A DNA stretch of 39,307 nt, taken from contig JAAUSZ010000014.1 in assembly GCA_012031875.1 (NCBI GenBank), positions 1 through 39,307 on the forward strand. Direction: 5' to 3'. Below the pieces are notes generated by a model. The model was not told the DNA's origin and did not search any database. It saw nothing but the letters and a program-made list of their open reading frames with translations. This stretch comes from Desulfobacula sp. (GTDB taxonomy: Bacteria; Desulfobacterota; Desulfobacteria; Desulfobacterales; Desulfobacteraceae). Positions 1 through 9,326 of this stretch are shown piece after piece (the stretch's first letter is position 1; each line of letters opens with the position of its first letter). A program made the translations under genes and the position numbers.

Positions 1-404
1 CCAGGACGAGGCCGTGGGTCAGATGAAAACCCTTCAAAAAACCTTCCAGGACCTTTCCCTGGCCCTGGATCAGCAAAAAAACATCCTGGAAAAAAAGACC
101 CGGGGACTTTACCCTGTTTTCTTTCCTGGACACCCAGGCGGAAAAAAGCGGGGTTAAAAAAAATGTGGCTTATATGAAGCCCTCCACCCAGGATATGGAA
201 AAAACCGGTTATACCATTTCCAGGGTCAAGGTCAAGATAGAGGAAGTCCACCTGAAAGGCCTGATGGATTTTCTTTACCGGATTGAAACCTCGCCGGACG
301 GGGTGTTGATCACCTCCCTGTCCCTGTCCAAAACCGGAAAAAAAGGGGACCGGCTGGATGCGGTCTTTGATGCCGAAACCCTGATCTTAAAGGGGGCCTC
401 GTGA
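1..404 (+). CDS. gspM: Type II secretion protein GspM, 5'-partial, with one frameshift
   Basis: This is the C-terminal part of GspM, an inner-membrane assembly-platform protein that partners GspL; the 5' end lies outside the window. The first ~100 bases read in frame 2 as a Gln/Lys-rich helical stretch (QMKTLQKTFQDLSLALDQ). The frame then switches: the sequence continues as DFTLFSFLDTQAEKSGVKKN into the listed ORF beginning at 165, and ends with a ferredoxin-like fold segment (VKIEEVHLKGLMDFLYRIE). The switch falls at the GGGG at 102-105, where one G fewer would restore TRDFTLF. The identity rests on the GspM/PilO-like C-terminus and on position directly before gspN-C-D-E. The stop overlaps the next start (GTGA). 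Confidence 0.72.
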
Positions 405-1261
405 AAATGACGCCCAAACCGGTTCTCCTCTACGGCCTGTATTTCCTGTCGGCCCTGGTGTTTTTCGCCCTTGTCCTTTTCCGGAAAAGAAGCGGCCAGG
501 GGGATAACTAATTTTACGGCACGGGCCCTGGGCGGGGTTCGCCTGGATCTGGACGCGGCCGGGCCGGTCTTTCCCGCCGGTCTTGACCTTTCCGGCGGCA
601 GATGGACCCTTTTCCAATTTCCCCCGGTCAAACCGGAAACCATGAGGATAGACCTCTCCCTGACCTCGCTTTTCAGCCCCCTGAAGGATCTGACCTTCAA
701 GGCGGAGATCAACCAGGGACAGGTCAGGGGGAATCTCCGGCAGGTGTTCTTTTCCCGGAAGGAATTCGCCTCCCTGGACATGGATTTGTCCCATATCCGG
801 GTCAGGGAGTTTCCCTATCAGACGGACCCATATCAGATGAAGCTCTCCTTTGACGCCGGAGGCCGGTATGAATATCTGAAAGCTCAGAATTCATCCAGGG
901 CCGGCCTGGTATTGCTGAATTTTACAGCCGATTTGCCGGGGAATCCCGAGGCTGAAAAACTGGGCCTGTCCAAATTGGAATTTACCCGGGTGGAGCTGGA
1001 ATTCACCCTGGAAAACAAACAGATGACCCTTACCAAATGCTCGGCCCGGGGGCCCTCATGAGCCTGGACCTGGAAGGCGAGGTATCCACGGCGGAACCCT
1101 TGGATATCCGGCTGAAAGGCCAATTGAATCCCGGTCCTTCCTTTGTTTCAAAACTCAGCACCCTGGCCTCGGTGAAGGATCTTTTCCGGGATACGCCGGG
1201 CAAGGGGATTCCCATCAGCATATCCGGCACACTCCGCCATCCCGAGATAGGATTCAGATAA
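401..1261 (+). CDS. gspN: Type II secretion protein GspN, two frameshifts
   Basis: GspN is an accessory inner-membrane protein of type II secretion. The start is GTG at 401 (ATG at 407 is an alternative), overlapping gspM by 4 bases with AGGGGG just upstream. Residues ~8-25 form one membrane anchor (VLLYGLYFLSALVFFALVLF). The reading then moves frame near 475-490 and continues as ARGITNFTARALGGVRLDLD, typical of the GspN start. A second shift near 1045-1055 joins TKCSARGP to MSLDLEGEVSTAEPLD. The remainder is a periplasmic beta-rich domain ending in ISGTLRHPEIGFR. The ORF track shows three pieces; the composite is about 286 codons, a normal length for the family. Both shifts are single bases, so I read this as one gene. 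Confidence 0.75.
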
Positions 1262-1264
1262 GCC

Positions 1265-1993
1265 ATGAAATATCTGTTCATCCTCCTTCATCTCATCCTC
1301 CTGACCCTGGCTGCGGCCCTGGTGGTGGAGACCGCCTATCAGCGGATCGGTATGGAGACCGCCCCGCCGTCACAGGAGGCGGCCGGAACACCCCCGGCCC
1401 TTGAGGCAGGCAATAAAAAGAAACCCGCTGATTCTTTTAAACGGCAGTATAGCGTCATCGGCTCCAGAAACCTGTTTCGTGTCCTGACGGACGATGCGGC
1501 GACCAAAGGGCCTTCCGTAAAAAACCCGGCCAAAACACCGGAAACGATGAAGCTCACCTCTCTTCAACTCACGCTGAGGGGGACGGTGACGGGCCTTCCC
1601 CAGGTCCATGCCGTGATTGAGGATAAAAAAACCAAAAAACAGGAATTTTACACCGTTGGCGATGCCGTCCAGGGCGCCCTGCTCAAGGCGGTGTCCAAGG
1701 ACCATGTCATCCTGGAATACAATGGAGAGGAGCAGCGCCTGGACATGACGGTCGAAACCGCCCTTCCGGCGGGCAGGGCTCCGGCAAGGCCGGCGGTTCA
1801 GCCCCGGGCCCCAGAGCCCACCCCGCAGGAGGCTCCTTCGCCGGAGGAGGAAACGCCGGGGGATGACGCATTGGACGAGGAAGCACCGGAGGCCCCGGCA
1901 GAAGCGGCCCCGGCAAAAAAGGCCTCAAAAGCAGAGGCCCCTGAACTCACCGGACAGGCAGGACCTGGTAAAGATAAGGACAAAGATGAATAA
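1265..1993 (+). CDS. gspC: Type II secretion protein GspC
   Basis: GspC links the inner-membrane platform to the secretin. The N-terminus has one transmembrane helix (residues 3-22, rich in Leu/Ala). The HR domain follows at ~60-160, recognisable by SVIGSRNLFRVL, then LTLRGTVTGLPQVHAVIED and the beta-strand pattern FYTVGDAVQGALLKAVSKDH. The protein is 242 aa. No PDZ domain follows; the last ~75 residues are a Pro/Ala/Glu-rich low-complexity tail that ends in Lys/Asp repeats. It starts 3 bases after gspN and overlaps gspD by 8 bases, so it belongs to the same operon. A missing PDZ domain is known in some GspC proteins, so it does not indicate truncation by itself. Confidence 0.85.
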   Translation: MKYLFILLHLILLTLAAALVVETAYQRIGMETAPPSQEAAGTPPALEAGNKKKPADSFKRQYSVIGSRNLFRVLTDDAATKGPSVKNPAKTPETMKLTSLQLTLRGTVTGLPQVHAVIEDKKTKKQEFYTVGDAVQGALLKAVSKDHVILEYNGEEQRLDMTVETALPAGRAPARPAVQPRAPEPTPQEAPSPEEETPGDDALDEEAPEAPAEAAPAKKASKAEAPELTGQAGPGKDKDKDE

Positions 1994-3989
1994 GCAAAAA
2001 ATATCAAGGATGGAGCCGGAGAACCGGACATGGATGAAATGGATACAGGCCTGTTTGAGCCTGGGGACGGCCCTCGTGCTGTTTGCATCGGTCTGTCTGG
2101 CTGATCCGGTTTTGGAATCCACCGGGGACAAGCCCGAATACGTCTCCTTTGATTTCAACAATGTGGATATCAACCTCTTTATTAAATTCGTCAGCAAGCT
2201 GACCCAGAAAAATTTTGTCGTGGACAGCAGGGTCAAGGGAAACGTCACCATTATTTCACCGACCAAAATTTCCATCCCGGATGCCTATAAGGTGTTCCAG
2301 TCCGTGCTGGATATCCATGGGTTCGCCGCCGTGGAATCGGGCAGCGTCATCAAGATTGTCCCGGCCGCCAACGCCCTGTCGGATAATGTGGACACCCGGC
2401 TTTCGGAGGGCCTGGAAAGCACGGCGGACAAGCTGGTCACCCGGATCATCCCCCTGCAATACGCCAATTCCGACGAGCTGAAAACCCTTTTGGCCCCCAT
2501 GGTGCCCAAGGGCCATATCCTGTTGTCCTATGGGGACACCAATATGCTGATTGTGACGGCCACCCTGTCCAGCATCGACCGCCTGTTGAAAATCATCGAA
2601 ACCATTGATATCGAAAGCGTTGGCCGGAAAATCGCCGTATTGCCCTTAAAACATGCCGATGCGGTCAAACTCGTTAAAAACCTTTCCGATATTTATAATG
2701 CCCGGGAAAAAGACACCAAAAATAAAAAGAATGCTGAATTTATGGTCAGATTTGTGGCCGACGAGAGAACCAATTCCGTGATTCTCCTGGCCGGGGAACT
2801 GGAAACCCGGCGGATCAGCCAATTAGTGGATATCCTGGACAAGAAGGTGCCTGCGGGAGAGGAGCGGGTCCGGGTCTATCCCCTGGAGCATGCCACGGCC
2901 GAAGATCTGGCCAAGGTCCTCCAGGAGATGCCTGCCAAGGGCGAGAAAAAAACCGAGGGCGAGAAAAAGGCCCCCCTCTTTTCCGATGAGATCAAAATCA
3001 CGGCCGACAAGGCCACCAACAGCCTTCTCATCATTGCGGACAAGGAGGATTACCCCATCCTTGAAGAGGTCATCAAAAAACTGGATACCCCCAGGGCCAT
3101 GGTCTATATCGAATGCCTCATCATGGAGGTGAATGCCGACAAGGGCCTCAGTTTCGGAACGGAATGGCGGGTATCGGAAGGCTATAACGGCAATACCGGC
3201 GTGATCCTGGGCGGGTTCGGGGCCACCGGGGACTCCGGCTTCACCGATTCCTCTTCCGCTGCCGAGGGAAATTTGCCCAAGGGCTTTTCCGTGGGGGTCC
3301 TGGGCAAAAGCCTGAGCATCGGCGGGGTCACCTTCCCCTCCCTCCAGGCCGTGATCAAGGCCTACCAGAGTGATAAAACCGTACAAATCCTGTCCACCCC
3401 CCAGATCCTGACCACGGAAAACCAGGTGGCCACCATTACCGTGGGCAAGAATGTGCCCTTCCAGACCCGGTCGGCGGCCGAATCCGGGACGGCCACCTAT
3501 AATTCCTTTGAATACAAGGATGTGGGCATCACCCTGAAAATCACCCCGTCCATCAGCAAAGAAAAGCTGGTCCGGCTGGCCGTGTTCCAGGAGGTCACCA
3601 AACTGGATTCGGCAAACCAGACCAGCGCGGACCGCCCCACCACCCTGAAACGCCTCATTGAAACCAATATCATTGTTGAAGACGCCAACACCGTGGTCAT
3701 CGGCGGGCTCATCGATGAAAGCCTGACCCAGTCCGTGGGCAAGATGCCCTGCCTGGGGGATATCCCCCTCCTGGGATATGCATTTAAGGATCAGTCCAGG
3801 GGCAGTGAAAAGACCAATCTCTATGTGTTTTTGACCCCCACCGTGGTGAAAAGCCCCCTGGATGCCAAAGCCATTTATGAGGAAAAGAGCGAGGACATCC
3901 GGCAGCTCAAAAAAGAAGAAATCAAATTATATCAGGACAAAGCGCCGGCCCAGGGCCTGCCGCCGGAAACGGGAGAGGTGAGGCCATGA
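1986..3989 (+). CDS. gspD: Type II secretion system secretin GspD
   Basis: GspD forms the outer-membrane channel. I choose ATG at 1986, which gives 667 aa, rather than the track's 1863, because the longer reading runs through the gspC tail as Arg/Lys-rich junk. A signal peptide is visible (MKWIQACLSLGTALVLFASV, cleavage after CLA). Domains in order: N0 (YVSFDFNNVDINLFIKFVSK), N1-N3 repeats (DKLVTRIIPLQYANSDEL; RKIAVLPLKHADAVKLVKN; RVRVYPLEHATAEDLAKVLQ), then the secretin domain with VPFQTRSAAESG and the end motif VIGGLIDESLTQSVGKMPCL...DIPLLGYAF. N3 contains a Lys/Glu-rich linker (MPAKGEKKTEGEKKA). The gene is intact and overlaps gspE by 4 bases (ATGA). Confidence 0.95.
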   Translation: MNKQKISRMEPENRTWMKWIQACLSLGTALVLFASVCLADPVLESTGDKPEYVSFDFNNVDINLFIKFVSKLTQKNFVVDSRVKGNVTIISPTKISIPDAYKVFQSVLDIHGFAAVESGSVIKIVPAANALSDNVDTRLSEGLESTADKLVTRIIPLQYANSDELKTLLAPMVPKGHILLSYGDTNMLIVTATLSSIDRLLKIIETIDIESVGRKIAVLPLKHADAVKLVKNLSDIYNAREKDTKNKKNAEFMVRFVADERTNSVILLAGELETRRISQLVDILDKKVPAGEERVRVYPLEHATAEDLAKVLQEMPAKGEKKTEGEKKAPLFSDEIKITADKATNSLLIIADKEDYPILEEVIKKLDTPRAMVYIECLIMEVNADKGLSFGTEWRVSEGYNGNTGVILGGFGATGDSGFTDSSSAAEGNLPKGFSVGVLGKSLSIGGVTFPSLQAVIKAYQSDKTVQILSTPQILTTENQVATITVGKNVPFQTRSAAESGTATYNSFEYKDVGITLKITPSISKEKLVRLAVFQEVTKLDSANQTSADRPTTLKRLIETNIIVEDANTVVIGGLIDESLTQSVGKMPCLGDIPLLGYAFKDQSRGSEKTNLYVFLTPTVVKSPLDAKAIYEEKSEDIRQLKKEEIKLYQDKAPAQGLPPETGEVRP

Positions 3990-5679
3990 TTGAGCCCTTC
4001 CTGGACCTGCTTTCAAAAGAGGTGCCGCTGACCGGCGAGAATAAAGACCGGATCAGGGCCGTCTGCGCCAAAGACAGGAAAAAATTCCTGGAACCGGTCT
4101 GCGACACCCGGCTGGTGTCCGAATCCCAGGCCCTCAGGGCCCTGGGCCTTCTCTACGGACTTCCCTTCATGGAAGAACTGCCCCTGGACCATCTGAATCA
4201 TGATTTTACCCGGATCATTTCCAGGAAATTCCTAAAAACCTATTCCGTGGCGCCCCTGATCCGGGACGGCCGGAAAGGCATCATCGCCGTGAATGACCCG
4301 TCGGATTTAAGCGTGGCGGATGAGACGGCAAGGCTGGCGGGCATCAAGGCCCATTCCCCGGTACTGGCGCCGAAAAACCAGATCCTCCTGGCCATCAATA
4401 TGCTCTACGACCATACCGACGGCAATGTCCAGCAACTGGCGGATAATATGGGAGAGGATGATTCCCTGGTCATCGAGGATATGGAGGAGACGGCGGATCT
4501 CCTGGATGACTCCGGGGACGACGCCCCGGTCATCCGCCTGGTCAACCAGATGATTTCCAAGGCGGCCAAGGCCGGGGCCAGCGATATCCATATCGAGCCC
4601 TTCCAGGAGGTGCTCAAGGTCAGGTACCGCATCGACGGCATTGTCTACGAGATGATGACCCCCCCCAAGCTGTTTCAGTCGGCCCTGGTCTCCCGCATCA
4701 AGGTCATGGCCAAGATGAATATTGCTGAAAAAAGGGTGCCCCAGGACGGCCGGGCCCAGGTCCGGCTCGGGAACCAGGAAATTGATCTCCGGATTTCGAC
4801 GGTGCCGACCACCTACGGAGAGCGTCTGGTCATGCGGCTCTTAAACAAATCCGGGTCCTTTATGAGCATTGCCGAATTCGGGTTTTCACAGGAAAACGAG
4901 GCCCTGTTCCGCCGGATCATCCGCCAGAACCACGGGATCGTCCTGGTCACCGGCCCCACGGGAAGCGGCAAACCACCACCCTCTACGCCGGACTTTCGGA
5001 AATCAATACCCCGGACAAAACCATTATCACCATTGAAGACCCGGTGGAATATAATCTGCAGGGCATAGGCCAGATCCAGGTGAATCCGAAAACCGGAGTG
5101 ACCTTTGCAAAAGGCCTGCGGTCCATTGTCCGGCAGGACCCGGACGTGATCCTCATCGGTGAGATCCGGGATGTGGAGACGGCGGAAATCGCCATCCAGT
5201 CGGCCCTGACCGGGCATCTGGTGTTTTCCACCCTGCACACCAACGATGCCCCGGGAGCGGTCACCCGGCTGGTGGACCTGGGAGTGGAGCCCTATCTGAT
5301 TTCCTCTTCGGTCAACCATGTCATCGCCCAGAGGCTGGTCCGGGTTCTCTGCCCCCACTGCAAGGAGGAATATCTCCTGGGCGAACCGGATATCAAAGGC
5401 CTGAACGGCATGGGGGAGGAGATGATGGGCCGGCGGGTGTTCAAGCCAGGGGGGTGCGCCAGGTGCTTTGACACCGGGTATTCGGGGCGCCAGGCCATTG
5501 TGGAAATCCTGGCCCTGGACGATGAATTGAAAACCCTGGTCCTCCAGACCTCCGACGCCAACCGGATCAGGGAGGCCGCCATAGCAAAGGGCATGGTCAC
5601 CCTCCGGCGGGACGGCATGAAAAAGGTCATGGACGGGATCACCTCCATCCGGGAGGTGCTGCGTGTCACCCAGGAATAG
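3986..5679 (+). CDS. gspE: Type II secretion ATPase GspE, one frameshift at the Walker A motif
   Basis: This is the cytoplasmic ATPase that powers pseudopilus assembly. The N-terminal domain (~1-190) is followed by the N2 domain ([20 protein letters not shown]) and the RecA-like core. Walker A reads GPTGSGK (323-329) and is then broken: the observed ...GGC AAA CCA CCA... should be ...GGC AAA ACC ACC ACC CTC TAC (TTTLYAGL), so one A is missing near 4971. The frame resumes with [20 protein letters not shown], Walker [10 protein letters not shown] (~388-396), and the tetracysteine zinc site CPHC...CARC (~456-494). Corrected length is 564 aa, normal for GspE. Both halves are strongly conserved, so an error in the sequence is more likely than loss of function. 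Confidence 0.93.
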
Positions 5680-6028
5680 AAAATGGGTCTTCCCGGTCCT
5701 GGTCCTCATGGGGACGCTTTTTCCCGGACCGGGACCGGCAGAGGAAACGGCCCATCCCCTGATTCAATTTTACCAGGACCATATTTCAGCCGTTGACGGG
5801 GACCGATGCCCCATGACCCCTTCCTGCTCCGCCTATGCGGCCGAGGCCGTCAAAAAACACGGCCCGGTCATCGGGTGGATCATGGCCTGCGACCGCATTG
5901 TGCGGTGCGGCCGGGATATCAAAAAAATCGCTCCCGTGGTCACGGTCCATGGGGAAAATCTATATCACGACCCGGTGGAAGCCAATGATTTCTGGTGGTT
6001 TGAAAAACCGGAAACAAAACAGGAATAA
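5663..6028 (+). CDS. yidD: YidD-family protein with an N-terminal export-type leader
   Basis: The YidD core is clear: [20 protein letters not shown] followed by [12 protein letters not shown] and a DRIVRCGRD end, with conserved cysteines. Canonical YidD is a short (~80 aa) cytoplasmic, membrane-associated insertion factor. This 121-aa version is preceded by a charged start and a hydrophobic stretch ([15 protein letters not shown]) and a small-residue region (PGPGPAEE) that resembles a signal peptide. It therefore may act in the periplasm, which would not fit the usual YidD role. The start is GTG at 5663 with GGGAGG six bases upstream, overlapping gspE by 17 bases. The next gene follows 4 bases later, suggesting a yidD-TPR pair appended to the gsp operon. 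Confidence 0.8.
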   Translation: MSPRNRKWVFPVLVLMGTLFPGPGPAEETAHPLIQFYQDHISAVDGDRCPMTPSCSAYAAEAVKKHGPVIGWIMACDRIVRCGRDIKKIAPVVTVHGENLYHDPVEANDFWWFEKPETKQE

Positions 6029-6032
6029 GCGT

Positions 6033-6968
6033 GTGACCCAAATAAAAAACCTCTGCCTGATCCTGATCCTTGCGCTGTCGCTGCCGGCCTCCGGCCCCAA
6101 TGCCTTTGGCAAGGATCTGGTCATCAGCCCGGACATGCAGTTCGACTATGCCCTCCAGTGCTATCAGAAAAAAGACTATGAAACCGCTGTCGTAGAATTC
6201 AAGCGCTTTGCCCATTTTCCCCGGGACAGGCGGGCCGGGGAGGCCGGATTCATGGGCGCCATGGGCCTGTATCAGTTGAAACGGTTCCGCGAAGCCGCCG
6301 GGGCCTTCAATGAGATCCTCCTGGCGGAAGGGGACCCGGTTTTCAAGGAAGAAAGCTATTTCATGCAGAGCAAGGCCTTCATGGGCATGGGCAACCTCGG
6401 CTATGCCCGGATCGTCTTGCAGAATTATCTGAAATTGACCGAAGACGCGGCGGCCCGGGACCGGGCCCATTCCATGCTGGCGGACCTGGAGGTCCAGTCC
6501 TCCCGGGGCATGGACCTGAAGGACCTTGAGGATGCAAGGGAAAATCTTTCGAAAATCTCCCCGGAGGGGTCAGCGCAGTATCTGGCGGCGGACCGGGCAG
6601 ACATCCTTGATAAAGCCCTGGCCGCCCCCCGGAAAAACCCTTCCCTGGCCGGCCTTCTGGCCGCGGTTCCCGGCGCCGGCTTTCTCTATTGCGAACGGTA
6701 CCAGGATGCCCTGACGGCCTTTTTATTGAATACCGGCCTCATGGTGGCCGCCTATGAGGCCTTTGACCAGGGAAACGAGGCCCTGGGAGGGGTGATCGGC
6801 CTTGTGGAAACCGGCTTTTACGCCGGGAATATTTACGGGTCCATGACCGCGGCCCACCGTTACAACCAGAATGCCGTCCTGAACATCCTGGGCGCCCAAT
6901 TCAACCTGACCTCGGGCCTGGATATGGAAAACAAGGCCTGGTCCATCGGCCTGAAATACGATTTTTAG
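6033..6968 (+). CDS. TPR-containing exported/membrane protein of unknown function
   Basis: The track ORF starts at 5835 inside yidD, but GTG at 6033 is the sensible start: it has AGGA upstream and gives a signal peptide (NLCLILILALSLPASGPNAFG). The protein is about 311 aa. Residues ~30-170 carry TPR-like helices (DYALQCYQKKDYETAVVEFK; AGFMGAMGLYQLKRFREAAG; YARIVLQNYLKLTEDAAARD). The C-terminal third is hydrophobic and glycine-rich (SLAGLLAAVPGAGFLYCERY; ALGGVIGLVETGFYAGNIYG), reminiscent of the P-G-x-G-Y membrane domains found in some TPR proteins. I do not know the function. It follows yidD by 4 bases, and that co-location implies a shared envelope role. It ends at the convergent junction with the minus-strand genes. 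Confidence 0.75.
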   Translation: MTQIKNLCLILILALSLPASGPNAFGKDLVISPDMQFDYALQCYQKKDYETAVVEFKRFAHFPRDRRAGEAGFMGAMGLYQLKRFREAAGAFNEILLAEGDPVFKEESYFMQSKAFMGMGNLGYARIVLQNYLKLTEDAAARDRAHSMLADLEVQSSRGMDLKDLEDARENLSKISPEGSAQYLAADRADILDKALAAPRKNPSLAGLLAAVPGAGFLYCERYQDALTAFLLNTGLMVAAYEAFDQGNEALGGVIGLVETGFYAGNIYGSMTAAHRYNQNAVLNILGAQFNLTSGLDMENKAWSIGLKYDF

Positions 6969-6990
6969 CGGGGTCTGTTCCGGGAAGGGG

Positions 6991-7032
6991 TCCCTCAATG
7001 CCGGAAGAATTCGCAGCAATGGCATTGAGGGA
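6991..7032. terminator. 12-bp inverted repeat between convergent genes, possible bidirectional terminator
   Basis: The arms TCCCTCAATGCC (6991-7002) and GGCATTGAGGGA (7021-7032) are perfectly complementary with an 18-base loop. The hairpin sits between the + strand TPR gene and the minus-strand CTERM gene, where a shared terminator is expected. Neither side has a proper T-tract, so it may be a factor-dependent or RNA-stabilising stem instead. Confidence 0.5.
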
Positions 7033-7050
7033 GGGGAAAAGCTTGAGTGG

Positions 7051-7740
7051 CTATTCGTGCTGTTTTCTCCGGGCCAGGGAAAGCCCCAGCAGGGCCGAAG
7101 CAAAGAGAAGCCCGGCCGAGGGGGCCGGAACCGGAGCCGAAGCGCTTATGCTGGTCCTGTCCCAGGTCAGTTGCACCGTATCTTCAATAAAATCATGGGT
7201 GGCCGCAAACCAGGAAAAATTGCTGCCGATTTCATCAACACCGATGATCCATTCCAGCGTATACCCTGATCCATTGGCCGTCTGCTGAGTGACCGGGGTA
7301 CCGAGATTTTGCATCAATCCGTTGTTCCATTGATGAAAATCATGCTGAAAAAAGCCCTGGTCATCTTGCGCCATATTGGGATTGTAATGGCTGTCCAGCG
7401 CATAATCAATCCCTGCCTGGTTCGGCAAATAGGAATAGGAAGCCGGGCTGCCCCCGATGAAAGCGTCAATATAAATCCCATAGATCCCGGCATAATCCGA
7501 GGTCCCCGGAGCCTGGGCCAGATCCATCCGGAAATAATGAAACTCCCCATCCGTGGCGTGCCGGGCGCCTAAGATATCCCTGGCATTGCCCCAATCCTGG
7601 GGATCGGTCACAGACACCACGGAAAGCCCGGCTGGATTATCCCAATCCGGAAAGGAAACCGCCATGGCGGACGCGCTCCCCGATAAGACCGCCGCTTGAA
7701 TCACGGCGGCCAGAACCATAACCAATAACTTGTTTTTCAA
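7051..7740 (-). CDS. PEP-CTERM-like exported protein (VPAP variant)
   Basis: This is a 229-aa secreted protein of unknown function. It has an N-terminal signal peptide (KNKLLVMVLAAVIQAAVLSG, cleavage after SASA) and a C-terminal sorting tail at ~202-227: PVPAPSAGLLFASALLGLSL followed by ARRK. That is the tripartite CTERM layout (short motif, transmembrane helix, basic cluster) processed by exosortases, with VPAP in place of the usual VPEP/VPLP. The middle is rich in Trp/Asp/Gly (FSWFAATHDFIEDT), resembling an extracellular beta-sandwich. The start is TTG at 7740, supported by AGGAGG six bases upstream. It lies 125 bases after gspF on the same strand. Confidence 0.85.
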   Translation of the reverse strand: MKNKLLVMVLAAVIQAAVLSGSASAMAVSFPDWDNPAGLSVVSVTDPQDWGNARDILGARHATDGEFHYFRMDLAQAPGTSDYAGIYGIYIDAFIGGSPASYSYLPNQAGIDYALDSHYNPNMAQDDQGFFQHDFHQWNNGLMQNLGTPVTQQTANGSGYTLEWIIGVDEIGSNFSWFAATHDFIEDTVQLTWDRTSISASAPVPAPSAGLLFASALLGLSLARRKQHE

Positions 7741-7865
7741 CCCACACCTCCTTTTTTTAATTGTTTTGATCCAACGGATTTCTCCATCCTGCTTTCCATG
7801 GGTACACCTTTTTTGTTTGTTTCAGATTACGGTTTTCTGATGATTTGATTAAGAAATGATGAAGC

Positions 7866-9112
7866 CTAGTGGATCAGCTCATTGATTTCAAAGATGGGCA
7901 GGCAGACTGCCAGGATGATGAAGCCGATGACCACCCCCATGATCAAAATGATGACCGGTTCCACAATGGAGGTGGCGGCGGCCACGGCGTTTTGAACCTC
8001 CCGCTCAAAGAGTTCCGCCGATTTTTCAAGCATTTTTTTCATCTCGCCGCTTTTTTCACCGACCTTGATCATCTGGGTGGCAAGGTTTGGAAAGGCCGTA
8101 CTCTTTTCAAGGACCCCGCCCAGGGTGCCGCCCTGTTCAACCGCGTCCGCGGCCTTTTGTATGAGGTCGGAAACCACCCGGTTTCCGGAAATGCTCCGGG
8201 TGATTCCAAGGGCCGTGAGCATGGGCACCCCGTTTTCAATCAATGACCCAAGGGTCCTGGAAAATCTTGCTGCGATGAGCTTTTTGGTCAGGTTCCCGGC
8301 AATGGGAATGGAAATAATGATTTTATCAATGACGGCCCCGCCCGGTCTGTTTTCCGGATGAAATGAAAACAGAAAAATCCGAGTACCGGCAGGAGCATCA
8401 CCAGCCACCAGAAGGATTTCAAAAAGGCGCTCACCGACAGGAGAACCTGGGTGGGAGCAGGAAGGCTATGGTTCATGTCCGTAAAGATCTTCGTGATGCC
8501 CGGTACGATATAGGTCAGCAGGAACAAGAGCACCAGAAAGCCGATCACCGCCATAAGCACGGGATAGGCCAGGGCCGCCTGAATCTGTTTCTTGGTGTCT
8601 TCCCGTTTTTCGGAAAAATCGGCCAGCCGCTCCAGCACGATTTCAAGTGTGCCCGAAGACTCTCCGGCCCGGACCATATTGACATACACCGGAGAAAAGG
8701 CCTGGGGATGGGCGGAAAGCGCATCGGCAAAGCTGCTGCCTTCTTCAAGGGCATCCTTCACCCGGGACAGAATCCGCTGAAAGGTCTTGGAGCCGGTCTG
8801 GGGAACAAGGGTGGCAATGGCCTTGACAAGGGGAAACCCGGCAGACAGAAGGGTGGACATCTGCCGGGTGATCATGGTGACCTCCGATGATTTGATGGAG
8901 GATAAAAAATCAAGGCCGGGCCCCTTTTTCCAGAAGGCCCGGGCCGGGTCCTGAACCCCGCCGGAAGCCGGTGCATCAAGCCGGTTCAGTGAAATAGGGA
9001 AAATATCCCGGGCCTTAAGCTTTTGCTGCCCTGCAGAAAGGCTTTCCGCATCAACCATGCCGGAAATTTTTTTACCTTTGGCATTCAGGGCCGTATATTC
9101 AAAAACAGCCAT
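7866..9112 (-). CDS. gspF: Type II secretion inner-membrane protein GspF, one frameshift
   Basis: GspF is the polytopic core of the inner-membrane platform, contacting GspE and GspL. The N-terminus MAVFEYTALNAKGKKISGMV is diagnostic. The two four-helix cytoplasmic domains are visible (MITRQMSTLLSAGFPLVKAI and ARFSRTLGSLIENGVPMLTA), each followed by membrane segments. The track splits it at ~8335: FIRKTDRAG in the first piece joins AVIDKIIISIPIAGNL in the second if one G is added to the G-run. Corrected length is ~415 aa, slightly above the usual ~405. It is on the opposite strand from gspM-E and separated from gspE by three genes, whereas gspF normally follows gspE directly. Confidence 0.93.
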
Positions 9113-9167
9113 TATTCCATGATCCTTTTCCTTAGTTGTAAAACAGGCTCCTGCCTGAAAAATGGGT

Positions 9168-9176
9168 ATTATAGCA
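9168..9176 (-). promoter_or_regulatory. Extended -10 promoter candidate for gspF
   Basis: Read on the minus strand this is TGCTATAAT, a perfect extended -10 element, about 55 bases before the gspF start. The matching -35 position is weak (about CCAGAC), which extended -10 promoters tolerate. The gspF ribosome site AAGGATC follows. Transcription would continue into the CTERM gene downstream. Confidence 0.5.
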
Positions 9177-9238
9177 TCCCCCCGGGCCAGGTCTGGTTAG
9201 GATATGGTTAAACTTTGATAAGAAGAGCGGAGCCATTA

Positions 9239-9267
9239 TTGACAGGCTTTTTGGGCCAATTTATGAT
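9239..9267 (+). promoter_or_regulatory. Sigma-70 promoter for the tandem CTERM gene
   Basis: TTGACA (9239-9244), a 17-base spacer and TATGAT (9262-9267) match the sigma-70 consensus at 11 of 12 positions. The expected start site near 9274 leaves a ~50-base leader before ATG 9327, which has AAGAAGGCGG upstream. It is divergent from the gspF promoter. Confidence 0.72.
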
Positions 9268-9326
9268 TAGGTGCGTGAGTTATGCGCATTTTTAACAGTT
9301 ACCTTAATTTAAGAAGGCGGTACCCG

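Noticed and set aside
1863-1985. Upstream extension of gspD in the track ORF
   Set aside because: It reads as Arg/Lys/Pro-rich sequence inside the gspC tail and would bury the signal peptide; ATG 1986 is the sensible start.
4960-4985. Programmed ribosomal frameshift in gspE
   Set aside because: No slippery heptamer with a downstream structure is evident, and similar single-base breaks occur in many unrelated genes of the window.
4813-5709. 298-aa minus-strand ORF opposite gspE
   Set aside because: Antisense shadow of a strongly conserved ATPase; no ribosome site or recognisable domain.
5835-6032. Upstream extension of the TPR gene
   Set aside because: It overlaps most of yidD in another frame and would place the signal peptide internally.
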